A DNA stretch of 64,000 nucleotides from Helicostylum pulchrum (GCA_025677825.1 JAIXMO010000028.1:124001-188000), one strand, 5' to 3'; shown: positions 33,737 to 46,819, counted from the first letter of the stretch. The notes: generated by a model from the sequence alone, not told the origin. Program-made: numbers and translations.

Positions 33737-35684
33737 TTAAAACTCCCAAAGGTTAAAGTCAGGTATTTCGTCAACAGTAGAAACGGATACTGCCATTGGT
33801 GCTACGGAAGGACTATTGTTGATCTCCCAAAAGTTAAACTCTGGTAATTCTTGAGCGCAAACAATAGATGGTTCAGCAGGAGTAGGTGGTGGTGAAGTGG
33901 ATCTTGATAAAGCTGCAGTTGGCTTACTATCATTTTGACAGAGAAAGACGTTTTCAGCACAAGGAGGAGCCAACCAATTATCGTTCAAGTTCATATACTC
34001 TTGTGGTGTGCCTACTTCTTGTTGACTGTATTGACTTGCACCAGAAGAAAGTGAGAGATCCCAAGGGTCGTTGAAAGACATGGTAGGTGAAGTAGTTGGT
34101 GTATAGTGAGTTGGAATCAAGGACGGGAAATCTTCTGGGAATGGAACAGAAGTGAACTCATCCGTGCACTCATAATTTAAATCATAATCCATAACGATAC
34201 CAAGTGATGATGTAGTATGATCAATAGCAATACGATGACCAAAGTCATACTCATCTTCATCTTCCTCCATAGGCTTATAGCAAGCGATTTCTTCGCTCTT
34301 ATGCCTTGCTGCATATCTCCAAGTCAACCCACTAATTAATTTCGTATCATCCTCACGATCAATCTTTATAAAGCAACAAGGACATCGAAAAGTTTCTTCA
34401 AGTGCCTTTTCGTCAAGATCAAGACAGTCCAAATGTAACCAGTTGAGACAATCGTCGCATTGAACCATGGTACCGAATTCTTCGTACGGTGAGCTGCAAA
34501 TGCAAGAAATTCCATCTTGGTGGCGGTAAAGTTGCTTTTCTTGCTTCTTCTTTAATTGCTGACGCTTCTTTTTTAATTGTTGCTGCTTTCGTTGAAGTGG
34601 CTTGATAATATCGTAGTGCTGTAAAGTCTTTGATGGTCTGCCGCGACGCCGATTTGTATCACTAGCCTTTTTTGGAGAGTCTAAATTTTTGTGAAGGTGT
34701 TTAAAAAAAAAATCAGGTTCACATGATACACATATAAAAAAAATACGCCCACAAACAAACATAAACAAAAAGAGAGAGAAAAAAAGAGAAAAAAAATCCC
34801 CCCCCCCCCAAAAAAAAAAGAAAAAAATGCTTACCTTTGAAATATGGCGTTATAGTTGAGTAATGATAGTCAGATAAAGAAGTATCAGTACTTGCCAATA
34901 CATGTTGTTCAATAAGAGAAGCAGCAAGTTTAGCAGTTTCATTTTGTTGTTGTTGAGAGGATGATAAAGCACTTGGGAATGATAATTTAATAACTTCCTC
35001 TTCAAAGTCAAGACTGTTGATTTCTTGAGAGATAAAAGTCAAATAATGCTTTAATAAATCCAAATTGCGAAGCATAGGTTTTCTTTCTTCTGACCAATGA
35101 ACATTGGCCAACAATGGTTGAGTTGTTGTTGATGCCATTTCCACCGTTGCTGATGATGATTGTGTTGTTGAAGTAGAAGAAGAGGCACAATCAGATTCAG
35201 GCGGTGTACAAGTTTCAGGTGTAGGCAAGCTGTTGATTGCTGCTGGTAATGATGTATCAATAACAAGCGCATTTTTAATTGTTGGTTGTTGTTGTTGTGG
35301 TGATGCCTGTTGTTGTGGTGATGCTTGTTGTTGTGATGGCTGTTGTTGTTGTGATGGTAATGATGGTTGTTGTTGTTGTGGTGGTGGCGACATGGCAACA
35401 AATTCTTGTGGATGCTTATTATCCATCGGATCAGATCCAAAAAGATTCTTTGCTGCATTGGATAAACGACTCTTTAGTCTTTTAGCGAGATCGTTTACAT
35501 CACAAATAGCTTGTTTAGCCCCAATTACTGTGGGTTTATGTAAGCGATTGATCTTGCTAGTGATTTTACTAGAGATTTTGCTTGAAGATGCAGAACTTTT
35601 TTTTTTAAAAAAAAAAAATGTCAAAATTGTGTATCGTTATACAATAAAATGGGGGAAATAATATAATACTTACTTGAATTTCAT
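33737..35684 (-). CDS. PHD-finger transcriptional regulator, Gln-rich
   Basis: Minus-strand exons 35674-35684 (11 nt), 34835-35595 and 33737-34680 join in frame to 571 aa, starting MKFNSASSSKISSK. The middle of exon 2 is Q/P-rich (SQQQASPQQQ type runs). The last exon has an AT-hook-like RRRGRPSK (residues about 267-274), a basic helix, and a PHD zinc finger at about 317-360: SCICSSPYEEFGTMVQCDDC, WLHLDC, then FRCPCC, the Cys4-His-Cys3 pattern with the conserved Trp before His. PHD fingers read histone H3 tails. The acidic C-terminus contains a repeated motif, ELPEFNFWEI and EIPDFNLWEF, the second ending at the stop. The gene is likely a chromatin-bound activator. The tiny first exon is inferred from the in-frame ATG and a consensus gtaagt donor. 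Confidence 0.75.
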
Positions 35685-38272
35685 TTTTTGAGTAAAAAGA
35701 AGCAGGAAAAAGAAAAGAAAACAGAGGGTATTGTTATTAAGTACGGTTACTTTTTTTTTTGTTCTTTAAACAGTATCAGCGTCCGATATAAACAAGTTGA
35801 ACAAAGGAAGAGTTTCTTTGGTTGTAAATGAGGAAGTGAAAAAAGTTAAATGAGAAGAAAAAATGTAAAAAAAAAAAAAGTAAAAAAGAAGAGAGATAAG
35901 AGAAGAAGGGAAAAAGGGCTGGACTGTTGGAATAAATAATTTTTTTTGAGCGATCCAATCCTTTTCGTGACAGATTAAAGTTTCGTGAGGATTTGTTCAT
36001 ATCCGAGTCTTTTTTAAATATCCGCCATAAAGCGTAATAAGTTATCATGGATTCGTTTTTCATTAAATATTTTCTGCAACTGTAGAGTATATATGTTTCC
36101 CTCGCCCCCCTTGATTTTTTTCACCCCCTTTCTTGTCTTTTTTTTTCTTTGAGCATGGATACTCGTCATCATTATACCCAACCATTATACTCACCCAACA
36201 TGACGTCAATTAGGCTCCGGTGGCCGTCCGCCTTTGACAAGTGCTGAATCGGAGCAGTTTTTTTTTTTCACACTCCCCGTAAAGACCCAAAAAGCGATTT
36301 ATTTTCGTAAGTAATACAAAAAAAGTATTTCCCCCCTTTTTCTTATGCAACTCTTTGCTTTTTACCCAGCCTAATTGTATTCTGTGTAACTCACACACCA
36401 AAAAAAAAAAGGATTAGTGGAAATAAAATAAAGCATCATTGGCCCATGCGATAAAATATTCATGCGATTCCCTGAATATTTTTTAGAATTCTCTCTCTCT
36501 TTATCCTTTGCAAGGGAAAGGTATTTAGGGTTCTGAAATGAATGAGAGGAATTTTTCATTTAAAAAACTTAGGAAAAGGTTCCGAAAAAAAAACAGTAAA
36601 AAGTAGGGCTTAATTATCAAGATTTATCAGCGTTGTCCATGGACCTTATCTTAATCTTACAAGGTTACAAAGTAAGCTTATAAAAAAAAAACCTAGTGAT
36701 CAAACAAACAACACAAGAGGGGATTGTTATCACAAACTGTTCCGTTCCCATAACGACGATCACATCTGTTGCAACTTTAGGTAAACATTGACTATTGATT
36801 CTCCGGGAGCCGTTGATAAAAGTTCTTTTTTTTTAAAAAAAATACCTGACTCTCGGTATTAATAAAAAAAAATCTGCTGTATAGCTACTATAGTCAACGA
36901 GTATATTTTTTTTGTTTTTCGTATTGTGATACAATAACAAATAACAAGGAGATTTTAAGGTTACACTATATCTGTTTCAGAAGTCTCTCTCTCTTACCCA
37001 AAAAAAAAAAGGACATTTTACTAAAAAAAGAAAAAAGAGTAAAGTTTCAGCCATCAACAAATGGCTAAAAAGTGGGTAAAATGAATGTTATTCGATTACT
37101 ACAAAAAGTGCTATTGTCAAATATGTAGACTAGATATATGTAAGAGAGAGAGAGGTTTTACCCTTTCTTATCTACTACACAGACAACGATTTGAAGGGCG
37201 ATGTGCCTCCCTTTTTTTGCTCACTTAATAAAAACCACTGGAAAGATCAGAATTCCCTTTTTCTTTTTTATTTGAAAATTTTGCTTTTTGTTTTGCACGT
37301 CTGTTTATATTTGAATTGACATTTGTAATTAGAACTGTAGTAGAAGCAATACACTTATTTACTAATAAAAAAAAAGGTCGGGCCGGTTCTTTTTTCGAGT
37401 ATTGGAGTATCAGACGCAAATGCTAGATTTATTCAAGTTTAAGGTTTAAGAAAAAATAAATCAATTAAACCTGTTTTGTTTATTTATTTATGGTACAATT
37501 AAAAATTACTATCAGCAATTGGTTGACGCCAGCCATCACCAGCGGTACAACTCCATTTCTAGTTTGATTACTTATGTCCTTCTTCTATTAGTGCCGTGCG
37601 ATATAAACAAGTATAATACCTTTTTTTTTGCGTCATCTATCGTGGATTGTTTCTCTCTCTCGCTGCAGTAAAAAAATAATTTTATGTTCGAGAATGTAAA
37701 ACTTTATTGAGAAATGTACACACACAAAATGTTGAAATGCAGGTTCGAAACTATCTCTCGGTTATTTTTTTGTTCTGTCGTGAATTCAGTGTATTGTGTG
37801 TCACCCAAGTGTAAGACACACGTTAGCTAACCAATCCAATGGTCCTCTTGATCAACGTAGTACAGTTATTCTTAGTTAATTTATCTTTATGATAGTGGTA
37901 TAGCAATAATAAAAACAATGGCTACGTTAAAAAGTAATTTGATAAAGTACCCCCTTAGATGTAGTAATTGCTCCAACGAACTAAAAAAAAAGCCATCATT
38001 CTTCAATTAGATACAGTTTTTCGTTTTTTTTAAAAAACACTCCTATTACAGTAACGGATATAAATATTTCTTTCTTTTTATTTGTAGCAGTAGCTAGTTG
38101 TTCAAACCACTATTTTCGAGTAAAAAGGAAACGCTAAATGTTAACAACGTTTTTTGATCGTTTCAAATTGCTGGGCTTAAAGTATCCATGATTTTTATTT
38201 TTCGTGTGTATTTCAGCCTAAAATAAACTACACTCTTGCGTCTTTCTTTTTTTTTTCAGTTCAAAAAAAAAT
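35685..38272. other. Long divergent intergenic region
   Basis: This lies between the divergent PHD and PP2C genes. A perfect CRE palindrome tgacgtca is at 36201-36208. No frame longer than background looks coding. GC content and texture match other spacers. Confidence 0.45.
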
Positions 38273-39936
38273 ATGTCTGTCCCAGTTCGTACACTTACTG
38301 CTATTGCAGGACTTGGTTTAACAGGAGCCGGCGGATACTACTTTATCAACAACGACAAACTACCTCCTCAAGCAATCAAAGAACCCGTTGTTAAAATCAA
38401 GGAACCCAAATACTACGACTCGCGTCCCTTCACCTTATTAACCGATACTGATATCACTAACCGTTTGAGATCAGGCCAATTTGCTAATAAAATTCAAACA
38501 GATAACGTTAAGGCTATCTATACCAACCAGTTAGCTTCTAATAACCCCGTCGAAGATAATTACAGTGTTCATACTTTTCAGAACGGTTTAATTGCTGGTG
38601 TCTACGATGGTAAAAAAAAAACACCCTCTTTTGGTTGCGATTTAACCTTTTTTCTCAAGTATAGGTCACATCGGTCCTCATTGTTCTCGATTGATCAAGA
38701 AACAGTTGCCCATTTATATGGCTCGACAATTAGACGCTGATTCAGAACCAGATGTTGAGAAATCCATTTCAACTGCATTTGAAGATTTAGACTTTGATAT
38801 TCAAAATCGTTTTTATAATTTGTTTCCCAAGAATTTAAAACATACCACCGAAAGAGATATTAAAACTGCGATTGCTCGTCAACCTGATCAAGCTGCTACA
38901 GAAGCTATTATCAATGAAGCTATCAACGGCTCTTGTGCATGTGCTGTTTATATCAAGGATGGCACTGTCTATTCCGCTAATACCGGTGATTCTCGCGTTG
39001 TTAGTAAGTATACATAAAAAAAAAAGATGAAAGGGGGTGTGTTAAGAATATATTTTTTTCTATTAGTTGTAAGTCAGGAAGAAGATGGCACTTGGAGAGG
39101 TAGACGTTTAGTGGAAGAAGAATCTCCTGCTAATCCCGAATGGCGTGCTCATATGCTTTCTCAACATCCTGAAAGTGAATCCGATGTTATTGTCATGAGA
39201 AACCGTATCTTTGGATTAATTGCTGTTGGTGGATGTAAGTAAAAAAAAAAAAAAAAAAGTAAGAGGAGGGAGGGGGGGATTTAATATACACATGCTAAAT
39301 CTCTGATGATGTATATAAGCATTCGGTGATATTATGTACAAGGTTCCTGTTGATTATCAAATGAAGGTTCTTCCTTTCATCCCTTACGATATCTACAAGA
39401 CCTTTGCACGTTATCACCACCGTATTGTTGTCAATTACCACACACCACCTTACCTTCAATCCAAGCCTCTTGTCTCTCAACATAAGTTGGAAAAGGGCGA
39501 TCGATTTGTTATTTTAGGCACTGATGGATTATGGGACGAATTGAGTTGGGATAATGTACGTAGCACCAATGGCGACGAAGTAGCTGCCAAAATGATGAGC
39601 ACCTGGAAGACCAAAGGTGAATCTAACCCTGCTACTCATCTTGTGCGTGAAGCTCTGTTGTTTGATGCCGTCTACAAGAACGTCGGAAAGAAGGAACCTG
39701 TCCAGGATGAAACTTTCGAACTTTCAAAAAGATTAACTCGTAAACCTTCTAGAAATTATCGTGATGATATTACTATCACCGTCATTGAATTGGATACCAC
39801 GGATGTAGACCCCGTTTATGAAAATGTCGGGCCCGTCTATGAAACTGAGGAAGTTCAATTTGATGTACCTAGATTGGCTGATCCTAAAAAGAACGGTTCT
39901 TCTTGGTTCTCTGGTTGGATTTGGTCTCGCTTATAA
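38273..39936 (+). CDS. PP2C-type phosphatase, pyruvate dehydrogenase phosphatase-like
   Basis: Four exons (38273-38609, 38665-39003, 39067-39234, 39320-39936) encode 486 aa. An N-terminal presequence with a hydrophobic stretch (TLTAIAGLGLTGAGGYYF) suggests targeting to mitochondria. The PP2C motifs appear in order: GVYDGHIGPHCS (first metal Asp), GSCACAVYIKDG, NTGDSRVV, FGLIAVGGSFGD, FVILGTDGLWDEL (metal Asp) and YRDDITITVI. Replacement of DGHGG by DGHIG and the ALYD-free long insert are features I recall from fungal Ptc5/PDP1-type mitochondrial phosphatases, which reactivate pyruvate dehydrogenase by removing phosphate from E1-alpha. The last intron uses an ataag acceptor, checked by frame. 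Confidence 0.88.
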
Positions 39937-40910
39937 AATAAAGTTCCCTTTTTTTTTTTCTTAATGAGTAAATTACATAGTACAATTATACATGTGTGTA
40001 ACAGTGTTAGTTTACTAATGCATTTAATTAAAAGGATGTGGATAGGTAAATTATACATTTTATGCATGAGCATAAATTGACAAGTACATAGTGTATATAT
40101 TTCATCTGTATGTATTCTACATCTGGTATTTCTCGTATGACCTGTGTCTCTTTTGCCTCTTTTACCTCTTCGAGCAATTTTTTTGAACAAAAGAATAGAG
40201 ACATAGACAGTGCTGGTCACTTAGACAATTTTGGTGCTGGCTACGAAGAAAATTTTGATGCTGGTCATTTAGTCCGATTGAGAATATTTTGATACAAATT
40301 TTTGACAGACAAATTTTGATGGAGAAAAAAAAGAAAAAAAAAGCTGGTATTCTTGCTCTTCCTCTTATAGCCGACACTGGATCAGTAAGAAAGAAATTGG
40401 GCTGGCCGCAAATCTCGGCGATAGTGCTCCCTGATCCTTGGTGAGGATTGGGTAATTATAGTTTTAAAACCATGTCAAAAAATCGTAAGTGGAAACAGGT
40501 AGTTCCGGGTCTGAAGGTGAAATCAAATTGAAAAAAGATTGTCTACATCTTGGTGTCTTTTCGTCAAGCCATGATGGGTGAATTGCTACGTCTGTACAAA
40601 GGATTCAGAGGTATTGAAGTATAAACTTACATAATAAGGTTAGGTCATCAGGTATAATATAAATATATATATAATAGGTCTCAACCTGGATTGTGTGTCT
40701 CGTTAGCTTGGGGATCATAAGTGTGTACGCCTGGCGAGATGTAATCAACTAGGAGATAAAATATTGGAGAGTTGTGGTGTGCGAGATTTATGAGCTCTTC
40801 CCAGCCCTAAGTATGATGCTCTGGTTATGTACCGTACAGTCTTCTTTTTCTCTCTGAACAAAATATTCCACGTATGGTTAACGTGGTGATGAAATCGAAA
40901 ACATTGTAAC
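39937..40910. other. Gene-poor interval with a decayed minus-strand frame
   Basis: On the minus strand about 40470-40620 stays open and reads LCTDVAIHPSWLDEKTPRC, then SPSDPELPVSTYDFLTW, with stops on both sides. It may be a remnant of a mobile or multicopy gene. A minisatellite is listed separately. Confidence 0.3.
40212..40293 (+). repeat. 24-bp minisatellite, about three degenerate units
   Basis: Units begin gctgg and end attttggt or attttgat: 40212-40235, 40236-40259, and a longer third unit with a 10-bp insert to 40293. It is not in a coding frame. Confidence 0.75.
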
Positions 40911-43900
40911 TATAGTAGCGGCTCTATTTAAGGGTGACCTGATTTAAGTAAGGATACCTTTCTTAAGAACATCTTCAGTCCCCTGCTTTAACACCTCTAT
41001 CACCATTATTCGGTTTAAGGGTAGAATCCAACTTCACAAAACTACTACTTAAATATATAAAATAAATTTAAAAGTGATAATAAAAAAAGACTTATTTAAC
41101 TTATATAAAAGCGTCTAGCCTTCAAAAGTGTATTATCGATCAATATTATTGAAACAAAGGGATAATAATCAAACTGATAGAGAGAGGGCAGTAACATAAA
41201 GCTTAAAAAGTAATTAAATTATGAAGACAGCCAATTTATACTTGAATGGAGTGCGTATCAGCAGTGGATCTTATGAAAATTAACTAGGAGAAGCAATTAA
41301 ACACATATGGTGGCTAAGTGATGAAAGATTGGAAAGGAATGCATTGTAAACCAAATAAAGTGAACGCAAAGATACCTTTTAGTCCTATATATAAAAGCTA
41401 GTAGTTTTTAAATGTATTGTTATGTGGTATTCCAACAAATAGCTCTGTATTATTTTGATTGAGAACAATAAAAAATTTAATAACTAGAATTTAAATTGAT
41501 TCTAATGTTTGAGCTCATGTAGAAAAAGACACACAGCATATATTTTTTTTTTTTTTTTTTGCAATAACTTCAGTTAGTTCAAGAACTATTGAAATTATTC
41601 TAATCCATTATTTCCTATCCATTATTTTCTTAAAAATGCGTGTTTTTAAGTAAAGGTTTAGAAGTAACTTCTAAAAAAGATCATTTTTACAGTGATAGAA
41701 ATAAAGTGTTTTCTTTGTATGATTAAACGTCAGGATATAATTCTTTTGTCCAAGCTACTTAATTAAAGTTAGTACTTAGAATGTTGTTTTTAATATCAAC
41801 TATCAAAAACCGCTTGTTTTATATTTTTCTCGACGTTTTCTACTTTTTTTTCGGTTGACCATTTTGATGATTTTTGATGATTTTGGCGGGTCAACCCTTT
41901 TGTGTTTCTGAGTTTATTTTAAAATTACTCAATATCTACTTTGCCTTTAGTTGATTTTTTGGGGTAAACTAAATTATTTTTCTTAGTGGAACGTTCAATG
42001 TGATTACCTAAACCTTAATTGGAAGCTAACATGTATTGTCACTTGAGACGGTAGGCAAATCTACAAGAGGTTTTTTTTTACTGGAATTACCCCAGTTGCC
42101 CGAATCTTTAAAAAAGAAGTTAAAACTTTTGTTTCATATTTATAACGTTAGCATTCTTTGTAACTGGTAGTTAAAACGCAATTATTTATTTATTTATTTA
42201 TTAAGCTAAAAACTTCATATTTACGTGGCCAAACTGAATAATAAATTCACAAACAGCTTGACATATCAGTTCTAAAAAGTACGTCGATCTACTAGTCAAT
42301 TTATCACGATATTCTGTGTACGAAGACTCTGTAAAATAAGGCTTGATACTAGACTTGACACTAGGCTTGAGAGCAGCGTAAAAATATTTATCACCATTTT
42401 CATTAGAGTACTTTAAAAACAGACCTAAGCAGTGCTTTATAATAGTATATTTTCTTTTAGTATATAGTTTATCAAAACTGGTATAAGGCATATTGATATC
42501 CATCCCATCTTCGCAAAAATAGCTTTCATCGTATATTTTCAAGAGCGACAAATGTTTCGAGTTGGGCAATCGAATAGAGAGTTGTTTAAACATTGTGGGG
42601 TGGAATTCTGAACATATTAATACAAGTTCTTCAATTGATGTATTAATCGATACCTTAGGACTACATGATTTTAGCCTATAAATGAGCATTCCAACTTTTT
42701 CAACTGAGGGCGGTGTTCAAATACATGATCTAAAAAGTGTCCTTCGCGCATAGCAATTGTGTTCAAATCCGCTATACAATAAAAACCATCAAATTTGATT
42801 TCCAAATGAGTAAAAAAAAAAGCAATCCTACTTTTTTCATGAGTCCAACAGGCAAAAGATTATCGTCAGAGTTTCTATAAGTAAAAGTTACTTCATCTCT
42901 ACTAGTCATAGTGATAGAAGATTCTGTGTTCGACACGTTTGGATAATAAGATCTAAATATCCTTGAGAATAACTCTTCTTATTATTTGATTTGTACTCTT
43001 CGGATTGCCAAAATAAGGGTATTATTGAGATGAAATCTTTACAAAAGAGATGTCCTACCTCAAAGGCCTTTCTTTCGAGAATAAATGATGTTAAAACATG
43101 TTTGCTAGGGCCCCGACCGCTTTTAAAAAAGGGATAGAAGCGTAGGGTTTCAAGATTAGGCAATACGCGCATTATATATGTTAATGTCTCGTCGCAACCA
43201 TAAAGCACTCCACTACAAGCTAATTTTCTTAAACCTGTCTTTGGTTTAAAAAGACACATTTTATCCAACGCAACTGGACTATTTTCTTGAATTTCTAAAT
43301 GACGCTGATTATTTGTCTCCGTTATATAAATCCCTAAAAAATCTAGACTGACAAGTTTTGGTCAAGCATCAAGTATTTCATCTACTTCTTCTAGCATTAA
43401 GCCATAGACTCTACCCATTTCCAAATGCTTTAAACATGTAAATGTTGATAAATCGAATAATAACTTTGTTTGTAAATTTCCGGATAAGAAGGAGGCTGTG
43501 TATTTTCGCGAACGTAATGTGAGCCAAAGATCGGTGAGCCTATCACTCGACGCGAAAGCAGTTCATTCATACAACTCTAGATTAAATTCAAATCCAAGCA
43601 CTGGTATTTCCTTTAGATTTTTCCACTTGTGTTTTCGTACATCCAGTTGCTCCATTAACCAATCACAGTATTTTTTGGAAGTTACTCCTTGTACATTGGG
43701 GCAACAATCTACCAGTTTGTCAAAACAACCATAGCTATCCCAAGATCGTAAACGAACTCCTTCATCAAAATTAATCCTGCTTACAAGTTTTCCCAAGTGT
43801 TCAGGTAAAGTGTATAAAAACTTTTTTAATTAGGTTACGTAACGTGGAATATCAATGGAGCAATATGCTGGCCTTTTCCATGATTTACAAACAAGTTGGC

Positions 43901-44460
43901 ATTGAAACGTAGATTTTTTATCGTCTACTTGTTGTATTATGTAATGTAACACCTCCGTTGGTAATTCACTCCACGAACGTAAGCTATTGTTTGACATTGT
44001 ACTTTTATTTGAAGACAGGGAAAAAAAAAGAGGAAAAAAGAGAGAAAAAAAAAAGAGAAGAAAAAAGAAAAGAGCAAGATCGTTACATTTTTTAGAAGAA
44101 CAAGATAATGTATCAACTGAATTACAGAAAGAGCATGTAGCTGTATATGGTAATGTAAATAACAACAAAAAGATGCGTAAACACATTCGTTAAAAAAATT
44201 TGTGTGAACCAAAACGTCCTGTACTCTTAACTGGCAGTATTGTTTTTTACTTGTCAAATATTTTGGTAAGCATTCACAAAACCATTTAATTACTCTTAAT
44301 TGCATTGCTGTTTATTTACGTTGTCACTTGGAGTAAACAAAAAAAAAACTAGACTTATATACATTATTTTTATTGCTAGAAGTGTAGTTATCCCGTCTAC
44401 CATTCGATATAAGGGTGGATATCTTCCAGATTTTGGGCGCCCTTAAATAGAACTACTATA
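40911..44460. mobile_element. TIR-bounded segment carrying a dead F-box gene
   Basis: The left end reads tatagtagcggctctattt aagggtg. The right end, in inverse, reads tatagtagttctatttaagg gcgc. The two share most positions and start next to TA. The right end is the tail of repeat copy B (44199-44462), and the left end is the same tail in opposite orientation (copy D). The enclosed 3.5 kb has no transposase, only a decayed F-box/LRR gene, so this would be a non-autonomous element, or simply two repeat insertions in opposite orientation that happen to flank the gene. Confidence 0.4.
42201..43997 (-). pseudogene. F-box/LRR protein pseudogene
   Basis: From the ATG at 43997 an F-box is clear: LRSWSELPTEVLHYIIQQV, then FQCQLVCKSWKRPAY. 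The same frame continues through a TAA near 43830, a TGA near 43560, a TGA near 43365 and a stop near 42905, interrupting an LRR-like region (FTCLKHLEMGRVYGL, ALDKMCLFKPKTGLRKLACS, RVLPNLETLRFYPFF). The last part (42201-42689) is shifted to another frame and still reads LRR-like (IEELVLICSEFHPTMFKQL, LPNSKHLSLLKI). F-box proteins recruit substrates to SCF ubiquitin ligases. Short introns cannot remove the stops, because similarity continues straight across them. Either recent inactivation or readthrough is required. Confidence 0.8.
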
Positions 44461-44462
44461 AC
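44199..44462 (+). repeat. Dispersed repeat R1, copy B
   Basis: It is highly similar to copy A with short deletions (for example the loss of about 35 bp around the second ttacttataagccg). It ends in cttaaatagaactactata. Confidence 0.85.
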
Positions 44463-44682
44463 ACGCGTGGGTTGACGTATAATAGACATTCTATACAGGG
44501 AAAATACGTCTCTTTACTTTTAGTATCTGTTAAAAATCATACAATACCTTAAGACTTGTGTTGGTATGTATTTTACACTCTGTGCCCCCCCCCCTGATGC
44601 GTTTCATAAGTGACTGAATATGATGTAACAAAAACACCTTCGACGCCAAAAAAAAAAACTTTCTTTCCCTTCATTAAACAAT

Positions 44683-44901
44683 ATGCGACAAAAAACAGAT
44701 GAGGATGTTAAAAGTAACGCGTCTGTTCAAGATATGCAAATAGACAGACCAAGAACAAGAGCCTATATTAAGCAAGAAAATGAAGGCACTAAAGAATCTT
44801 TGAAATGTGCTTTGTATTCGTCAGTGAAAATTGAATCGCCTTCCATAGAGATTAGCAAGTATGAAAGTAGTAAGTGTTGAGAATGGAATTTATACATGCA
44901 T

Positions 44902-44948
<47 letters not shown>

Positions 44949-46446
44949 TACACGACCTGATACTCATTATATATATTTATTGATAGGCGTAAAAAACAAA
45001 CACTGTAATATATGTAATAGCACTTTCAGACTTGAAAAATCTTTTCTTAGTCATGAACTTCAATTCCACAACGCTAAAGAGACACCCGTTATTGGCCTCA
45101 AAACCCTTAGAGATACGCAATTTGCATCTACTACATCACATCGCAGTCGTATGGCCGATATAAATAATATTCATATACGAAACACAGAACCAAGCCCATC
45201 AAAAACATCTGATACTGAAGATCCGAACAATTACTGTGTGCCATGTAACGTTACGTTTAACCGGCGATCCAGCTACTCTAAGCATTTGATTAACATCCAT
45301 CATATGTCGCATCTTATACCAAGCCTATGTAATCTAAAAAATATGAAGCCAAAGATTGATATTTTAAGCCTGTACTGTGATGTTTGTAAGAAAATATTTG
45401 TTACCAAGAAGTGTTACATACGGCATATAGTTAAATTTCACGAAATCCCTTTACCAAACGTTTACTCGGAACGAAGCAACTTTGACTCAATAAGTCTTTA
45501 TTGTAAAGTGTGTGATATAAGGTATAAAAAAAAGCCTGCTTTTGTTACTCATTTGCGAAACATACATCATACAACAATACCTTCTTGTCCTGGTTTGATA
45601 CCAAACATTAATGATGAAAATAATTATTGTGCTTCGTGCGAAAAAAGGTTTAGCAATAGACCAAACTATTTACATCATCTGTCTTCCGCTCATTTTGACA
45701 AAGTGCCAGAACTTTATCAAGGAGTATATTGCAAGAGCCCTAGTAAGAGAGACCTCATGTTTAAGAAATACTGCGCTGATTGCCAAAAAGTTTTTCTGTT
45801 GAAGCGTTTGCATCAAATTCACATGGATAAAATCCATGGTATCGAGTCGCTCAAATATTTGCCAACCGCTGGTGATCTTGATGTCAACAGTACAAATAAC
45901 CATTGTACTTTATGCGATAAAACATTTAGTAGAAACAATTTATACCGACAACATCTGATTCGTGATCATAATGTTCTCTTACCCGGAAGACGTCTTATAA
46001 TGAACAACGAAACGCCTATTGTGGACTATTTAAAAAAGTATTGCAATGTTTGCGAAAGAGTGTATAAGTCATTTTGTAGCTATCGAGATCACTTAACTAA
46101 ATATCACCGTATAAAAGCCTTATTACGTGTTAATATTAATGAAATACCAGTCATTGACAAAATAGGAAACCATTGCACAGCCTGTAACAAAATATACGGT
46201 AAAAGGCAAGGATACAAAATGCATTTATATTTAATTCACGGCATCATACTTCCTAAAACAAACCATAAAGAATTGCGGACTAATCGCAATATTATTCCTG
46301 ACATGAATGATAAAAAGAACCACTGTGCCTCTTGCAATAAAACTTATTCGAGTAAGGCAAGTTACATGCGTCACTTGGCAACAATCCACGATACAAAAAA
46401 ATTAGAGATCAAACAAGAAGATGTAGATGAAAAGATAAATATTTGA
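44683..46446 (+). CDS. Ten-finger C2H2 zinc-finger protein
   Basis: Exons 44683-44869 and 44987-46446 give 548 aa. After about 65 residues there are ten C2H2 fingers, spaced by 20-30-residue linkers rather than the tight TGEKP type: CNIC, CVPC, CDVC, CKVC, CASC, CADC, CTLC, CNVC, CTAC and CASC, each followed by two His spaced 4-5 apart (for example HLRNIHH, HLIRDHN). The repeated linker pattern INDENNYCASC / MNDKKNHCASC shows internal duplication. The N- and C-termini carry sumoylation-type motifs (IKQE twice, VKIE). It probably binds DNA or RNA in the nucleus; targets are unknown. It lies between R1 copies B and C. The GA microsatellite sits in the only intron. Confidence 0.85.
44906..44942. 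repeat. (GA)n microsatellite in an intron
   Basis: About 18 GA units occur 36 bp after the splice donor of the C2H2 gene. Confidence 0.95.
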
Positions 46447-46652
46447 TCTGTGCAAACAAGCTGAAGTTTTTATAAGTATATTCTAAGTTTATAAATAAAC
46501 TTACTATTGAACTATGTAACTAAATGATTCTATTGAACGAAAGTTGTGTTCACTATCTATGACTAATTTATGATTTTAAAAAAGAGCCATAACTACATAT
46601 TGGTAAATTTAAAATCGAGGTAGATGTTACTTGTTTATTAGGTTTGAATGTA

Positions 46653-46776
46653 GTATTTAGTATTTTTATTGCTGGATATATGATTATCCCGTCCACTGCT
46701 CGATATAATGGTATGTTCGATTTAAGGGTGGATTTCTTCTACATTTCGGCCACCTTTTCGTAGAGCCGCTACTGTA
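46653..46776 (+). repeat. Dispersed repeat R1, copy C (3' part)
   Basis: It shares ttcgatttaagggtgg, acatttcggccacc and gccgctactgta with copy A. It lies just after the C2H2 gene and abuts the 3' end of the GNAT gene. Confidence 0.85.
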
Positions 46777-46819
46777 TCAGCATTTCAAGAGAAAAAAATA
46801 TTTTATTACATGTCAAAAT

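Noticed and set aside
35051..35485. His/Asn-rich minus-strand frame and Cys-rich plus-strand frames
   Set aside because: They are alternative readings of the CAA/CAG-rich exon of the PHD gene.
42201..43997. Treating the F-box region as a multi-intron gene
   Set aside because: Protein-like sequence continues in the same frame directly across the stops, leaving no room for introns of usual length.
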